Positions 20,223 to 30,464 are shown, counted from the first letter of the stretch. The stretch is DNA of 45,341 bases from Stentor coeruleus (GCA_001970955.1 MPUH01000570.1:1-45341), one strand, 5' to 3'. Notes: generated by a model from the letters alone, not told the origin. Translations and numbers: made by a program.

Positions 20223-21107
20223 ATGGGAAGCTGTTTTAGTAAAAAATCCACTTTTCCTCTTTCAAATTGCCTTGATGCTGATGATATTGGGAATAAATTA
20301 CTTTTTACAAATGAAACTATTAGGGTTAAGTGGACAAGGGGAAAGTTCTTAGGTAAAGGGGAGTATGGTAAAGTATTTGAAATTACGGATTGCAATACAA
20401 ATCAGAAATATGCTATAAAATTCTTAGAATTAGGGAAAAACCCTATGAGCAGATTAGAGAAAATTCGTAATGAGCTGAAAATTGTAAAAGATTTCGACCA
20501 TCCTAATATTATAAAATACAAAGAAGTTGTTTATAATACTAAAAACGCTTATGTTGAAGTCATCATGGAATTATGCAATTGTAGTGTTATTGAAAAAACA
20601 TATAAAGGCGGCCATGCTGACGAAAGTTGTATTAGAAAATTTGGACTGGATGTATTAAAAGGACTAGAGTATTTGCATAATAAGAGGATTGTGCATAGGG
20701 ATTTGAAAGGATGTAATATACTAGTTGGATTAGATGAGAATGCTAGGATTATTGATTTTGGATGCTGTAGAGAATTTGAAGGTAGTGGGGAAGAAAAGTC
20801 TAGAAGCTTAAGAGGAAGTCCATTTTGGATGTCGCCAGAAATGTCGAAAGGAGAATCTCATAGCTATCCAACAGATATATGGTCTTTTGGCTGTTTGCTT
20901 ATAGAGATGGTTACAGGAAAGTTTCCTTGGTCAAACTTTACAAAAACTACAGATCAAGTTTTTAGTTTATTATCCAGAGAAAATTCTAAGCCAGACCTAC
21001 CTCAATGCTCTAGTAAATTACTCTCAGTTATCAACTCTTGTCTAGCTTATAGACCAAAAGATCGTCCAACAGCAAAAAATCTCCTCAATCATATTTTTTT
21101 CTTATAA
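20223..21107 (+). CDS. MEKK-like (STE-type) protein kinase, N-terminally lipidated
   Basis: A 294-residue Ser/Thr kinase consisting almost only of the catalytic domain. Motifs in order: glycine loop GKGEYGKVFE, YAIKF Lys, HPNIIKYKE, VHRDLKGCNIL, IIDFG, SPFWMSPEMSKG and DIWSFGCLLIEMVTG, ending near RPTAKNLL. HRDLKGxN together with GxPxWMxPE is typical of MAPKKK/STE11-type kinases. All catalytic residues are present. The protein starts MGSCFSKKS: Gly2, Ser6 and basic residues are a strong myristoylation signal, with Cys4 for palmitoylation, so membrane attachment is expected. Its substrates are unknown. Confidence 0.93.
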   Translation: MGSCFSKKSTFPLSNCLDADDIGNKLLFTNETIRVKWTRGKFLGKGEYGKVFEITDCNTNQKYAIKFLELGKNPMSRLEKIRNELKIVKDFDHPNIIKYKEVVYNTKNAYVEVIMELCNCSVIEKTYKGGHADESCIRKFGLDVLKGLEYLHNKRIVHRDLKGCNILVGLDENARIIDFGCCREFEGSGEEKSRSLRGSPFWMSPEMSKGESHSYPTDIWSFGCLLIEMVTGKFPWSNFTKTTDQVFSLLSRENSKPDLPQCSSKLLSVINSCLAYRPKDRPTAKNLLNHIFFL

Positions 21108-21587
21108 AAATATTATTCATTTATTCTTCACTCTCTTGGCCCTCTATTAGTTCAAAGTATTTCACTCCTTAATATAATATTATGAAATCTTATAAATAGT
21201 ATATATCTTATTTAAAGAGAGATTACTTATATCACTTATTGGCTGCACAAGAGTTTTATCTCAGCAAGTAATAACATGGATTTTATGTTTGCATTATTTT
21301 TTTGGTTTCAGCCTCCAAGGATTACGCATTTCATTTATTTAAATACTCAGTTTCCTTATTAAAAATGTACTAAAACCATATTCAAACGCAACCATAGCCA
21401 TTCATTTGCCTTCACACTATCTGAGTCCACGGCATAAAACATCCTCGAAGGACTTCCTTAAATTTAGCTGGCTTTCCACAGGATTCAGGTATCTCTCAAG
21501 AGAATATTTTTGTTAACAATATCATCTATTTATTGCGTGAAAATATGTATCCAATACTAAAATTTAAAATCCTATTCCATTTGCAAA
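21108..21587. other. intergenic region with possible transposase-like remnant
   Basis: Spacer of 480 bp between two plus-strand genes, clearly more G+C-rich in its middle (about 21240-21510). On the minus strand, 21509 down to 21417 is open and reads KYSLERYLNPVESQLNLRK; other frames nearby also look coding-like. The LNPVE string recalls the Tc1/mariner DDE region (YSPDLNPIE), but the rest cannot be matched with confidence. Confidence 0.3.
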
Positions 21588-22325
21588 ATGGAATTCCTCA
21601 ATCCGCATATCCGTGGTATAAAATCCACTCAAAGTTATACACAACTATCTAAACGAGCAAAAGACTACTATGACCACCTTACTTTAAATACCAAAGAACA
21701 ACCTAGCTCATTATCAAGCACGGCTCCCATCAAAAAGCAATCTATCAATCGTTTCATTCCTATAGACTCTTCTTCTTCAATAAAAAGTCAAAGAGCCTCT
21801 TCCGAAAATCGATTCATCTCAATAAGCAGGTCCACAAGTAAAGAAAGCAGCGTGCTTAAAAGACGAGAATTCTCAATAGAAGAACAAATACAAATGGAAG
21901 AAATCATTCAGGAAAAGCTGTCAAAAGAGTTCACAACCGTGAAAAATGCAATTTCTGACAAAATTCGTAAACTCAGTCGGCATAGGATTTTTGCCGAAGA
22001 AATCAACACTTTACGAGCAGAAACTCAAGCTGCTGTACAGTCAAAAATCATGTAAAAAGTATTCAGAGAAAAAAAACTTATGCCTAAACTAAAAAAAGAA
22101 GCTAAAAACGAAATCATTCAAAAAAGGAAAGCTAAACCCCCACTAGACAAGTCAAGTCAAAGAATTAAACTGTTGCATCAAATGCAAAATATGCTTGTAA
22201 GTAAACGAACTTTTGTTCCTGTTACCATAGAAAGAAAAGGTTCTAAAGGGGATATTAATAAGTTTTTCCAAGAAGCGCAGAATACTTTAGAGAAATATTC
22301 TGTATCGCCTATTATAAAATGCTGA
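21588..22325 (+). CDS. unknown basic two-exon protein
   Basis: A 240-residue protein after removal of the intron at 22052-22066, joining ...QAAVQSKI to IEKKLMPKLKKEAKNE. It is Lys/Arg/Ser-rich. The N-terminal part is a Ser-rich, probably disordered region (LSSTAPIKKQS, IDSSSSIKSQRASS). The middle, FSIEEQIQMEEIIQEKLSKE, is a helical segment, and the C-terminal half is very basic. No domain recognised. It lies 31 bp from the convergent coiled-coil gene on the other strand. Without the intron the protein would stop after 155 residues. Confidence 0.78.
22052..22066 (+). other. 15-nt intron
   Basis: GTAAAAAGTATTCAG, in the basic two-exon gene. It removes a TAA and restores one frame. A is at position 10. 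Confidence 0.88.
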
Positions 22326-22356
22326 ATAAGGTTATTTAATAATTTATATGATAAAG

Positions 22357-23301
22357 CTAGAAAATATAACTGTGGAAATTCGCTGATTTTACTATAGAAC
22401 TTGATCTAGCATGTTGTGGAGGAGTTGGCTCGACAAATCTATATTGACGATTTATATCATCTGATCTCTGCCTAAAATGCCCTTTGGATCGGTTTTGAGT
22501 TGAAGATTTGCTTGTTATATGGGATTTGGTAAAGTGCCTTTCAATTACTTCTTCTTTGCGCCTGGTCAGGACATCGTTGGATATTACCCCAATTCCGTAT
22601 TTTCCTATTTCTTTTTTTAAAGCTTTGCATTGCTTAGTGGTTTCTTCGAGGAGAATTTTGATTTTATTAAAGTCTTGTTGGAGTTTTATATAAGATCTTT
22701 CCTTTTGTTCATACATTTCTTCTAGTTTTTTGTACTTTTCGTTAGTTTGGTTGGAATCAGGATTTGCCCGATATCTTTCTGCAATACGGTTCAACTCGCT
22801 TTGGAAACCGCTTTCAAGCTTTTTTAGTTTGGTTTGCATCGATTCAAAGCCACATTTTTCCATTTCTTTAATGCTTGCTTGTGCTTCACAATATTTTACT
22901 TCTAAATCTAGTAATTTCTGTTGCACAGTATCTAAATAGAGTTTTAATTCATGTTCATTTCTTATATGTGCTCTAACTTCTGATTCTTGCTTTTGCAATA
23001 ACTTTTCTAGTTGTTCGCAGCGTAAACCAATTTCACCTTCCCCATCACTTTTACAATTAGTTTTAAATGAAAGTAGTGATTCAATTAAATCTCTCATATT
23101 TTCAAGAACTTCATGGTTATCCAGTTCTTCTAAAGTTTCTAATTCCTCTTGAGTTATGCTAGCATCATCTATGTGACAGTTTGCAATAAATGATTTGCTA
23201 AAAAGTTCTTTGAAGTCTTTGAAGAAATTTGACATTTCGCTATAAGAATCAGATAAATATAATTTTTTGAGCTTGCTACTTGACCTTGAGTCTGTACTCA
23301 T
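22357..23301 (-). CDS. unknown coiled-coil protein
   Basis: A 314-residue protein dominated by coiled coil (about residues 60-235, for example LEKLLQKQESEVRAHI and YKKLEEMYEQKERSYIKLQQ). It is preceded by an acidic N-terminal segment and followed by a basic, Ser/Arg-rich tail (TSKSSTQNRSKGHFRQRSDD). Such a composition is usual in ciliate cytoskeletal or basal-body proteins, but no family can be named. The ATG at 23301 begins MSTDSRSSSKLKKLY. Its stop lies 31 bp from the end of the convergent gene. Confidence 0.8.
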   Translation of the reverse strand: MSTDSRSSSKLKKLYLSDSYSEMSNFFKDFKELFSKSFIANCHIDDASITQEELETLEELDNHEVLENMRDLIESLLSFKTNCKSDGEGEIGLRCEQLEKLLQKQESEVRAHIRNEHELKLYLDTVQQKLLDLEVKYCEAQASIKEMEKCGFESMQTKLKKLESGFQSELNRIAERYRANPDSNQTNEKYKKLEEMYEQKERSYIKLQQDFNKIKILLEETTKQCKALKKEIGKYGIGVISNDVLTRRKEEVIERHFTKSHITSKSSTQNRSKGHFRQRSDDINRQYRFVEPTPPQHARSSSIVKSANFHSYIF

Positions 23302-23931
23302 ATGAAATATTATCAGAATAACATCAAAGTCTTATATAATTTATACATTAAGTCAGGCTTTTCAAGAAAATCCTATATATTTTAAGAATAACCCAAGCTT
23401 ATTTATAAAAATAATGAAACCAACCATATCATTTTATTATAAAAATTAGCAATACCTTACTAAACTCATTTGTTATATATATTTATCTTTAGTCTACATT
23501 CATCAGCCTTTTCATAATGATTATTATTATCCTTTAGATTACTATTATATTTCAATTTAATCTCTTACTAGTAATACCTGGACCTAATTTTACTTAAAAG
23601 CTCAGAGATTTCTCATAAATGTTCACTAACTTCAGCATCTTGGCCTCCCTCTATAAAACTCTCTACAAATCCTCAAATTTATCTTTATCTAAATATACCC
23701 ACATCCTAATCCTCGACAATAATTTTCATCATTCGACACTGCCCTAAAAAAGCTAATTTATCAACACGAATCTTAATAAAAAATCATCGTTCCTTTTTAT
23801 ACACCAAACCCTATCAATGCACCTTATTTAACACATTTTCATCATTCTCTCAAGACTAATTCCCTCAAAACTCCGTTTCCAACTATTGTTTACTCTGTTA
23901 CCAAAAACAAAAATGCTATTTAAATAAACAA
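23302..23931. other. divergent promoter region, pyrimidine-rich
   Basis: Spacer of 630 bp between the coiled-coil gene (minus) and the channel gene (plus). The plus strand is strongly T/C-rich and G-poor from about 23400 to 23930, so several frames stay open by composition alone; a 42-codon ATG frame starts at 23620. I do not call a gene. Confidence 0.5.
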
Positions 23932-26900
23932 ATGAGTGGTATAGAACAACGGTATCAAGCTGGATCTTGGTCAAACACTGATGTTTATTTCTCTAAAAAT
24001 CCTGAAAATTTCGAAAAGGCTATGGAAGAATTCAGCATTTTTTGTGAACGTCAATTACCTACTGTTTGGAATATACCATTTAAGCCAACTTGCTTTGATA
24101 TTTCGATAAAAGAAGAGTACCTTTTACTTGGAGGTCCTCATGGAAATGTAGCTAATTATGAAATATCGACAATGTCTATATTGAGAGATGAAGAGATTAC
24201 TATATCGAAATCTATACAATCAGTTAAATTTATACTTCAAGATGCTCAAGTTGTTGCTTTAAGCGAAGATTGCGTTTTGTATATTTTAGAATACCCGAGT
24301 TTTCAGTTTCTTCATAAAATCACTTTGAAAATTAATAAAGTCGTCTTTAGATTTAAGAAGCAAAGCGAGATGATACTTTTTACTAATGGGACTGCAGAAA
24401 TTTTCAGTTTCAAAGTTAACATAGATGAAGAGTTTTATATGAAAAGACCAGAAAAAAAAGCTATAAAAATCGAAGACATCCCAACTACCTTCAGTCTATC
24501 TGATGACGATGCTCTTCTTGCCATGGCTTATGTGAACAAGTCAATCAGTATCTTCTTCGCTGACACTATGAGTAAAATGAAAGAAACTGGGCCGAACCAC
24601 TGTAAAGCAGTCACACTAGTTTTTAGCCAATGGAACAAACACTTATCCGCTGCTTTTGAAGATTTCTCAGTCTATGTCTGGGCTCTAGAATCCACTCTAG
24701 CCCTAAAACATACTTTTTCAACCCACTCAGCCAATATAACAGGAATTGCATTTGTTAGAGAAAATACTTACATTGTAACCTCAAGTGAAGATAATAACAT
24801 CAATGTTTGTAATCTAAAAGGAGAATGCCAGCCTTATTCAATGAACATAATGGATTCAAAAGTTCTTATGATGGCTGGGAATAAAAAGCATAATAAAGTT
24901 TATTATATTCAAGATTTTGATGCTATACTTCTATGGGAAGTCCCTCAATTGCCAAAAATCACATATTATCGTGGGCATAAAGATAGGGTTACGAAGATTT
25001 TGTTTATTCCAAATTCGTTCGAGTTAATATCTTTAGGAGAAGATGGGCAGTTTATTTTATGGGATAGTAGAATGGACTTGAAACATGATGCATTACAAAT
25101 GGAAGGAAGACTTGCTAATGGGTTAGTTAGTCCTTCAGGGTCAAAAGCAATTGTGTATTCAGATGCGCATTTTGTTTATGTGGTCAATATTGATGATCCA
25201 AGGACTTTATCTTCCCCAACAAAGTATAATTTTCGACATGATGTTCTGTGCATGCAGATATCTAACAGCGAAACAAAGCTAGCTTTTGGGGACAGACAGA
25301 ATCGTGTAAGGGTTTTCGACATGAAAAATGGTCTTAATGAGCTTTTTATTATTAAAGGTCACATTTTGCCCATAATTGAATGCTACTTCATAAATGAAGA
25401 CCGGGAAATCCTCACTGCCTCAATGGACTGCACAATTTGCAAATGGTCAATATCCGGAAATCTAAGCCATGAGTCTAAAATAATAAAACTCTCCACTTTT
25501 CTAGGCCATCAAGCTGCAATAACCTCTATGATCGTCAGTCCTGATGGTTATGTAGTGTCAGGTTCTGAAGACGGGGTTATTATATTCTGGAATTATAAAG
25601 GCAATAAACTCTATTCATCATGTTGTCCAAATCAAATCCCAATAAAAGCTCTTTACCTTTCTCAAGACCATACATATTTTATATCTTTACAAGAAAGCAT
25701 GTGCTCTTTCTGGCAACTTGGGAACTTAGCACTGCTTTTTCAAATCAATGTTACAAATGCAAGCTTTTTAGCTTTAGCAAATGATGAGAAATTTGTCGCT
25801 ATTGCTGAAGATAACACTATTTCTCTAAGTGAAAACCCTTTAGGCTGCTCAAGCATCCGGATTATCGGCAAAAATATCGGCTCTCCACATCGTTTTATGA
25901 AATTCATCCTCAACTGCCAAAAAGAAAATTCGAAAGTTCAATATGAAATGGACTACAACCACTTTATTATAGCCCCATATATGATTGGCCCAGCACATAT
26001 TCTCTCATTTTGTAACAGATTTAATGATTTGAACATAGCTCTTTTCTATGAACCTAATCGAGCATCTTTTTTTTCTACTGTAAATGATGAAAACCCTTTG
26101 TCTATATGTGTTGATTTAGAGTTTAAAAACTGTATTGATATATGTATTAAGTACATGAGGCAGCAATACAATGGGAAAAACACTTTTAGAAACCTCAGAG
26201 CTTTTTATCCACTTGAAAGTTGTTTGACTAAGCTTAATGCTATAGACTATCCATATATAAAAAAATTATATGATGGACTTTTTGTAAGATCTGAAGCTGA
26301 CATGCTGCCAAGATTCTGTCTTTTTGAAACTGATTTGCCTGTTGAAATCCTTTCTGAACATTTTACTGTGATCTCCGACCAGATCCTTCCTCCTAACTCC
26401 AGCTCACACTCTGGCCGGCCTATAGTTTTTTCTCAATCTTTGTTCCCGTTGGACTTAGACCTAGGCACAGACAGTTCTATAGAGTTCCTTCAAAGTATTT
26501 TAGACTGTTCAGATCCTGAGATTTTCCGAACCTCTTTGGTCATTGAATATCTGAGTTTCAAATGGAAAAAAGTTAAACCTACAGTTTATATCCTCGGCTT
26601 TATTTATATTTTCTATATTATCCTCTTAGCATTATACATAGTCCTATTTATAGAATCCCAAGAATTCCTCATAGCTTTAATAGTAGTCCATTGTATACTC
26701 TGGGCATTTGAGATCTTACAAATTGCCACAGATTTTAGTGATTACTGGAAAAATATATGGAATATTCAAGACCAGCTACGTAGTCTGAGTTTTACTTTTT
26801 ACGCAATTATGGCATGGCAAGAGAATTACAATGATAACATTTTATTAGCGGTTGTTATATTTTCATGGTCTAGAGGAATTTCTTGTTTTAGGATGTTTGA

Positions 26901-27564
26901 TGAGACAAGATATATGGTCAGGCTTATTATTCAAGTTATTATTGATATCCAAACTTTTTTCTTCATATTGTTTTATGCAACTTTCGCTTTTGCTTTCGTA
27001 TATTATATGAGAGATCCTGAAGGTCAGCCATTCCCTATGTATTTAACTCAAGCATATAGGCTAGACCTTGGAGATTTCGAGACTGATTTGACTGAAGCTT
27101 TTGATTGGATTATCTTTTTTGTTGCCACACTGATAAACCCACTTATTATGCTTAATTTGCTTATTGCTATTATGTCTGATACAGCTGCTGCCGTTGCAGA
27201 AATTGATGACATTTGCAATCTGAGGGAAATGGCTGAGATGATTATGGATATCGAAAAAGTGATGTTTTGGAAAAAAGGGATATATAGGAAGTTTTATTTA
27301 CATAAATGCGACTTCACTCAAGCGGAAGAGGCTGAAAATGAAGACAGTACGACTTTTATACGAGAGATCAAAAAACAGGTTATAGAGATTAGAATGACAG
27401 TTAAGAGTTTGAAATCACATGCGAAAAAACTTGAGGATTTCAATTTCCACCATAGTTTGACAAGCTTTATGGACGAACAAGGGGATATGGAAGTGAATGT
27501 GAGGAGCCAGCTTAAGGATAATGAGGAGCTGATTTCAGACATTCAGAAAAAAATGAATATTTAG
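23932..27564 (+). CDS. WD40-repeat / TRP-like cation channel fusion
   Basis: A 1210-residue protein. Residues 1 to about 700 form WD40 beta-propeller repeats (for example EDGQFILWDSRMD, SGSEDGVIIFWNYKG, ASMDCTICKWSISG). From about residue 879 there are six hydrophobic helices. The last pair encloses a short pore region with LDLGDFETD. The final helix reads INPLIMLNLLIAIMSDTAAA, the NLLIAIM-x-DT signature of TRPV/TRPA/polycystin-type channels. A soluble C-terminal coiled coil follows. The S4-like helix (SWSRGISCFRMFDETRYMVR) has few regular Arg repeats, so voltage gating is not obvious. Predicted role: membrane cation channel, perhaps Ca2+, regulated through a cytosolic propeller. Subcellular site unknown; cilium is possible. 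The next gene begins 27 bp downstream. Confidence 0.92.
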   Translation: MSGIEQRYQAGSWSNTDVYFSKNPENFEKAMEEFSIFCERQLPTVWNIPFKPTCFDISIKEEYLLLGGPHGNVANYEISTMSILRDEEITISKSIQSVKFILQDAQVVALSEDCVLYILEYPSFQFLHKITLKINKVVFRFKKQSEMILFTNGTAEIFSFKVNIDEEFYMKRPEKKAIKIEDIPTTFSLSDDDALLAMAYVNKSISIFFADTMSKMKETGPNHCKAVTLVFSQWNKHLSAAFEDFSVYVWALESTLALKHTFSTHSANITGIAFVRENTYIVTSSEDNNINVCNLKGECQPYSMNIMDSKVLMMAGNKKHNKVYYIQDFDAILLWEVPQLPKITYYRGHKDRVTKILFIPNSFELISLGEDGQFILWDSRMDLKHDALQMEGRLANGLVSPSGSKAIVYSDAHFVYVVNIDDPRTLSSPTKYNFRHDVLCMQISNSETKLAFGDRQNRVRVFDMKNGLNELFIIKGHILPIIECYFINEDREILTASMDCTICKWSISGNLSHESKIIKLSTFLGHQAAITSMIVSPDGYVVSGSEDGVIIFWNYKGNKLYSSCCPNQIPIKALYLSQDHTYFISLQESMCSFWQLGNLALLFQINVTNASFLALANDEKFVAIAEDNTISLSENPLGCSSIRIIGKNIGSPHRFMKFILNCQKENSKVQYEMDYNHFIIAPYMIGPAHILSFCNRFNDLNIALFYEPNRASFFSTVNDENPLSICVDLEFKNCIDICIKYMRQQYNGKNTFRNLRAFYPLESCLTKLNAIDYPYIKKLYDGLFVRSEADMLPRFCLFETDLPVEILSEHFTVISDQILPPNSSSHSGRPIVFSQSLFPLDLDLGTDSSIEFLQSILDCSDPEIFRTSLVIEYLSFKWKKVKPTVYILGFIYIFYIILLALYIVLFIESQEFLIALIVVHCILWAFEILQIATDFSDYWKNIWNIQDQLRSLSFTFYAIMAWQENYNDNILLAVVIFSWSRGISCFRMFDETRYMVRLIIQVIIDIQTFFFILFYATFAFAFVYYMRDPEGQPFPMYLTQAYRLDLGDFETDLTEAFDWIIFFVATLINPLIMLNLLIAIMSDTAAAVAEIDDICNLREMAEMIMDIEKVMFWKKGIYRKFYLHKCDFTQAEEAENEDSTTFIREIKKQVIEIRMTVKSLKSHAKKLEDFNFHHSLTSFMDEQGDMEVNVRSQLKDNEELISDIQKKMNI

Positions 27565-27591
27565 GTTAGTATATGAGGATAATAGATTATT

Positions 27592-30315
27592 ATGAGTAAA
27601 AGTGAGATGATAAAAGCTCATATGGAAAATAAACGGGGTATTGAGGAAAATACAAGAAGAAATGATATAGATAGAGAAGAAAATACGCATGAGAATAGGG
27701 AAGATACAAGATTCATTGGAGATAATGAAAAGAATATGGGGGGAAATACTAGAAAAATAGAGAAAGATAGGAAAAATAATGAGGGGGAAGGCTTGACGAC
27801 AAAAGGAAATATAAGAAATGAAGAAAAAATTGATATTTATGATGCTGTTGAAGAGGATTCTAAAAATGAAGAACACTCTGATGAGATAAGATGGGATACT
27901 GAGGAGTATTTTTCTGATGATATCCCTAATGAAATTGAAGAAAGTGCTCATACGCTACCTGATAAAATGCAAAAGATTCTAATTCCCTTACAGATGCTTG
28001 AAATAAATAAAGATCTCCCAGAAAAAGCTAAAAATAATGTCATGTCAAGCACAGAGTTTTTAGGAGAAGTCACCGATTATTTAGATATAGATATGACTGA
28101 TATTCTTGAAAAATTCAAAGGGATTAATAAAATACGCAGATTGTCTGAATTAACGAACTTTACAAATGAAGTTAGAGAAGTATATAAAAAATCTGAATTT
28201 GAGAAAACAAAAAATAAACTAAAAATCCTTTACAGGATTTTGAAACTCTTAAAATTTATAGCATCACAAAACTATGAAGAATTCATAGAGGCAATTGAAA
28301 AATTACAACAGTCTGATAAAGATTTAAAAAGTTTTGACCTGAGCTTACATAAAAATATATTTTTGATTGAATTAAAAGCTTTTATTGATATGAAAGATTA
28401 CGATAAAGCTATTGAGCATTTAGGAAAATTGGAAAACTTTCATATAGATGACAAAAACATGATATATGAGATCTATTTTTATACTAGTAAATTGATTAGA
28501 GCTATGGGGTATAAAGAAGATGCAAATACATTATTATCAAATGTTTCAAGAGCAGTTGCAAATAATATTGATCTAAATATTTTAGATGCTAGATTAAGAT
28601 TAGAAATGGCTAATGTTTATTTACAAGAAGAAAATCATATGAAAGCTTTAGCCTTAGCTCAGGAAGTAAGAGAACTTAATCTGCCTGAGTTTGGAATATT
28701 TGAAAATGTTTATGAACTTATAAGAATATTTACTTTACTTGGGCATTTAGAAATAAAAATGAGGAATTATAACCAGGGGTTTAAGGATTTTACTAAAGCA
28801 CGTGAGTTTTCAGATAAATTTTATGACGAGGATACAGTTGTTGCTGGGCTTACTAAGTTTTATACTGCAGATACTTTACTTAGTTTAGTCCTAGGAGATA
28901 AACGCCAGGAGATTACTATGATGAGAGAGAATATTATATATGCTTGTTTAGAAGATGCAGGAATTCTTTACAAAGAATCTATACCTATACTATCAAAATT
29001 CCTAAATCCATTATCACTTGAATTAGCTGAAGCCTATCTAAGCATAGGGATTTTCTACTTCACCATCTCTGACTTTGTATTATCCTTAAAATATCTTAGT
29101 CTTTGCAAAAATATTTTCACATCTACTCAAACATTCAACTACAACTTCCAATACCTCTGCAAATGGCTTAATCTCCTTCACAAAAATTTTGGTAACTCAA
29201 AATCCTCTTTAAAAACTCAAGCATTTGCAAAATCTGACAATCTAGCTAAAGTTTATTACAAATCAAAATCCTCATATCAAATCAAAAACCATATATCGAA
29301 AATCAACTCAAACATCATTACGATAATAAAAAAAAAAATAGATTACAATTATTTTTTAGCTGACTATGGAGCTTTTATATCTTATTCAGGTAAAATCATA
29401 CAATTTATCAGAATAAAAACTCTCAAAGCTATAGAGTTTATCAATATTTATAAGAAATCATTGATGGTTTATAAGATTTTTCTAATGATTATTGCTTGGC
29501 ATGAGCCTGATTTTGTGATGTTTGAATGGCATGAAAAATTATTTCAGTATAAAATAGAAGACCCGAAAACTGTTGATGAAAAAAGTTTTAGTTTTTGGGA
29601 TTTTAACATGTCGTTTGCAAAAGTTATGATGGGGCTTATAAAACTTGGGGTTGAAAGGAAGTTTATTGGTTTACTAAAGCCTGATAGTTTTGTTGTTAAT
29701 CAGAAGAAGGTTATTAAAATATTTGCTTGTTGTGAGGAGGATTTGAAAAATATGGAATCTTGGGAGGGTTTTCTGATAAGTTTAGGGATAGAGAGTATGG
29801 GAAAAAAAAAACAAGATTGTAAGAATTGTAATAAAGAGGCTGAGGAATGTGTTAATTGTGAAAATAAATCTTTTAGAAATCATGATATTGAAGACCCAAT
29901 ATTTAATAGATCTAAACAAATTGAGTCCAGCTTTAATAAAACGAAATCTGTTACTGTGAATAATTTTGTCCCACCAGAATTTATTTTCATCAAATCAAAT
30001 GATTGTAAAATTAGTTTAGAAGCGTACTATACATTTTCATTTTCGCTTATAATTCTATCATTTCTTGATAGAAACTTCAAGAAATTTATAGAAGAAGAAT
30101 ATGCTGATCTTATATTTCATAACCAAAATACAAAGGAATTTGATTTAATTGTTCGAAAATGTTTAGAGAGACAAAATCTAAATCCTTTAATAAAAAAAAT
30201 CATCATAAAGACTTTAAAGTTTGATTATGTTAAAAGAATAAGTCCTGAAAAAATACTAAGACTCCTTGATTATTATTTAATAAACAAAAATAATTACGGA
30301 ATAAACTTTGACTAA
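27592..30315 (+). CDS. helical-repeat protein with possible C-terminal pseudokinase
   Basis: A 907-residue protein with a Glu/Asn/Arg-rich low-complexity N-terminus (NKRGIEENTRRNDIDREEN) and then helical pairs resembling TPR repeats (about residues 200-560, for example AFIDMKDYDKAIEHLGKLEN). From about 620 the order of elements resembles a degraded kinase: FVMFEWHEKLFQY like the hinge, GVERKFIGLLKPDSFVV where HRDLKPxNI is expected, VIKIFACCEE where VKIxDFG is expected, and KTLKFDYVKRISPEKILRLL like the end of a C-lobe. The HRD and DFG catalytic residues are absent, so it would be inactive. This reading is inference. A short Cys cluster (CKNCNKEAEECVNC) lies near residue 745 and might bind zinc. 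Confidence 0.8.
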   Translation: MSKSEMIKAHMENKRGIEENTRRNDIDREENTHENREDTRFIGDNEKNMGGNTRKIEKDRKNNEGEGLTTKGNIRNEEKIDIYDAVEEDSKNEEHSDEIRWDTEEYFSDDIPNEIEESAHTLPDKMQKILIPLQMLEINKDLPEKAKNNVMSSTEFLGEVTDYLDIDMTDILEKFKGINKIRRLSELTNFTNEVREVYKKSEFEKTKNKLKILYRILKLLKFIASQNYEEFIEAIEKLQQSDKDLKSFDLSLHKNIFLIELKAFIDMKDYDKAIEHLGKLENFHIDDKNMIYEIYFYTSKLIRAMGYKEDANTLLSNVSRAVANNIDLNILDARLRLEMANVYLQEENHMKALALAQEVRELNLPEFGIFENVYELIRIFTLLGHLEIKMRNYNQGFKDFTKAREFSDKFYDEDTVVAGLTKFYTADTLLSLVLGDKRQEITMMRENIIYACLEDAGILYKESIPILSKFLNPLSLELAEAYLSIGIFYFTISDFVLSLKYLSLCKNIFTSTQTFNYNFQYLCKWLNLLHKNFGNSKSSLKTQAFAKSDNLAKVYYKSKSSYQIKNHISKINSNIITIIKKKIDYNYFLADYGAFISYSGKIIQFIRIKTLKAIEFINIYKKSLMVYKIFLMIIAWHEPDFVMFEWHEKLFQYKIEDPKTVDEKSFSFWDFNMSFAKVMMGLIKLGVERKFIGLLKPDSFVVNQKKVIKIFACCEEDLKNMESWEGFLISLGIESMGKKKQDCKNCNKEAEECVNCENKSFRNHDIEDPIFNRSKQIESSFNKTKSVTVNNFVPPEFIFIKSNDCKISLEAYYTFSFSLIILSFLDRNFKKFIEEEYADLIFHNQNTKEFDLIVRKCLERQNLNPLIKKIIIKTLKFDYVKRISPEKILRLLDYYLINKNNYGINFD

Positions 30316-30464
30316 GCACAATATGAATTTTTAAACCTATTTTTTTAATAACTATCACAATATTTTTTTCTCTAATATGAGTCAAGCTTTTCCCCACCAA
30401 AGTGTTTTCTAACAAAATCCTCATCTTCTTCCTTTTCTACACAACTTTAAATTTCATAATTTAT

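Noticed and set aside
23620..23748. 42-codon ATG frame upstream of the channel gene
   Set aside because: The strand is G-poor and pyrimidine-rich, so TAG and TGA are rare and frames stay open by composition. No domain, no charged pattern.
27535..27951. 138-codon minus-strand ORF at the start of the 27592 gene
   Set aside because: It mirrors the purine-rich, low-complexity N-terminus of the plus-strand gene, and Phe/Ile/Ser-rich content is the usual antisense shadow.
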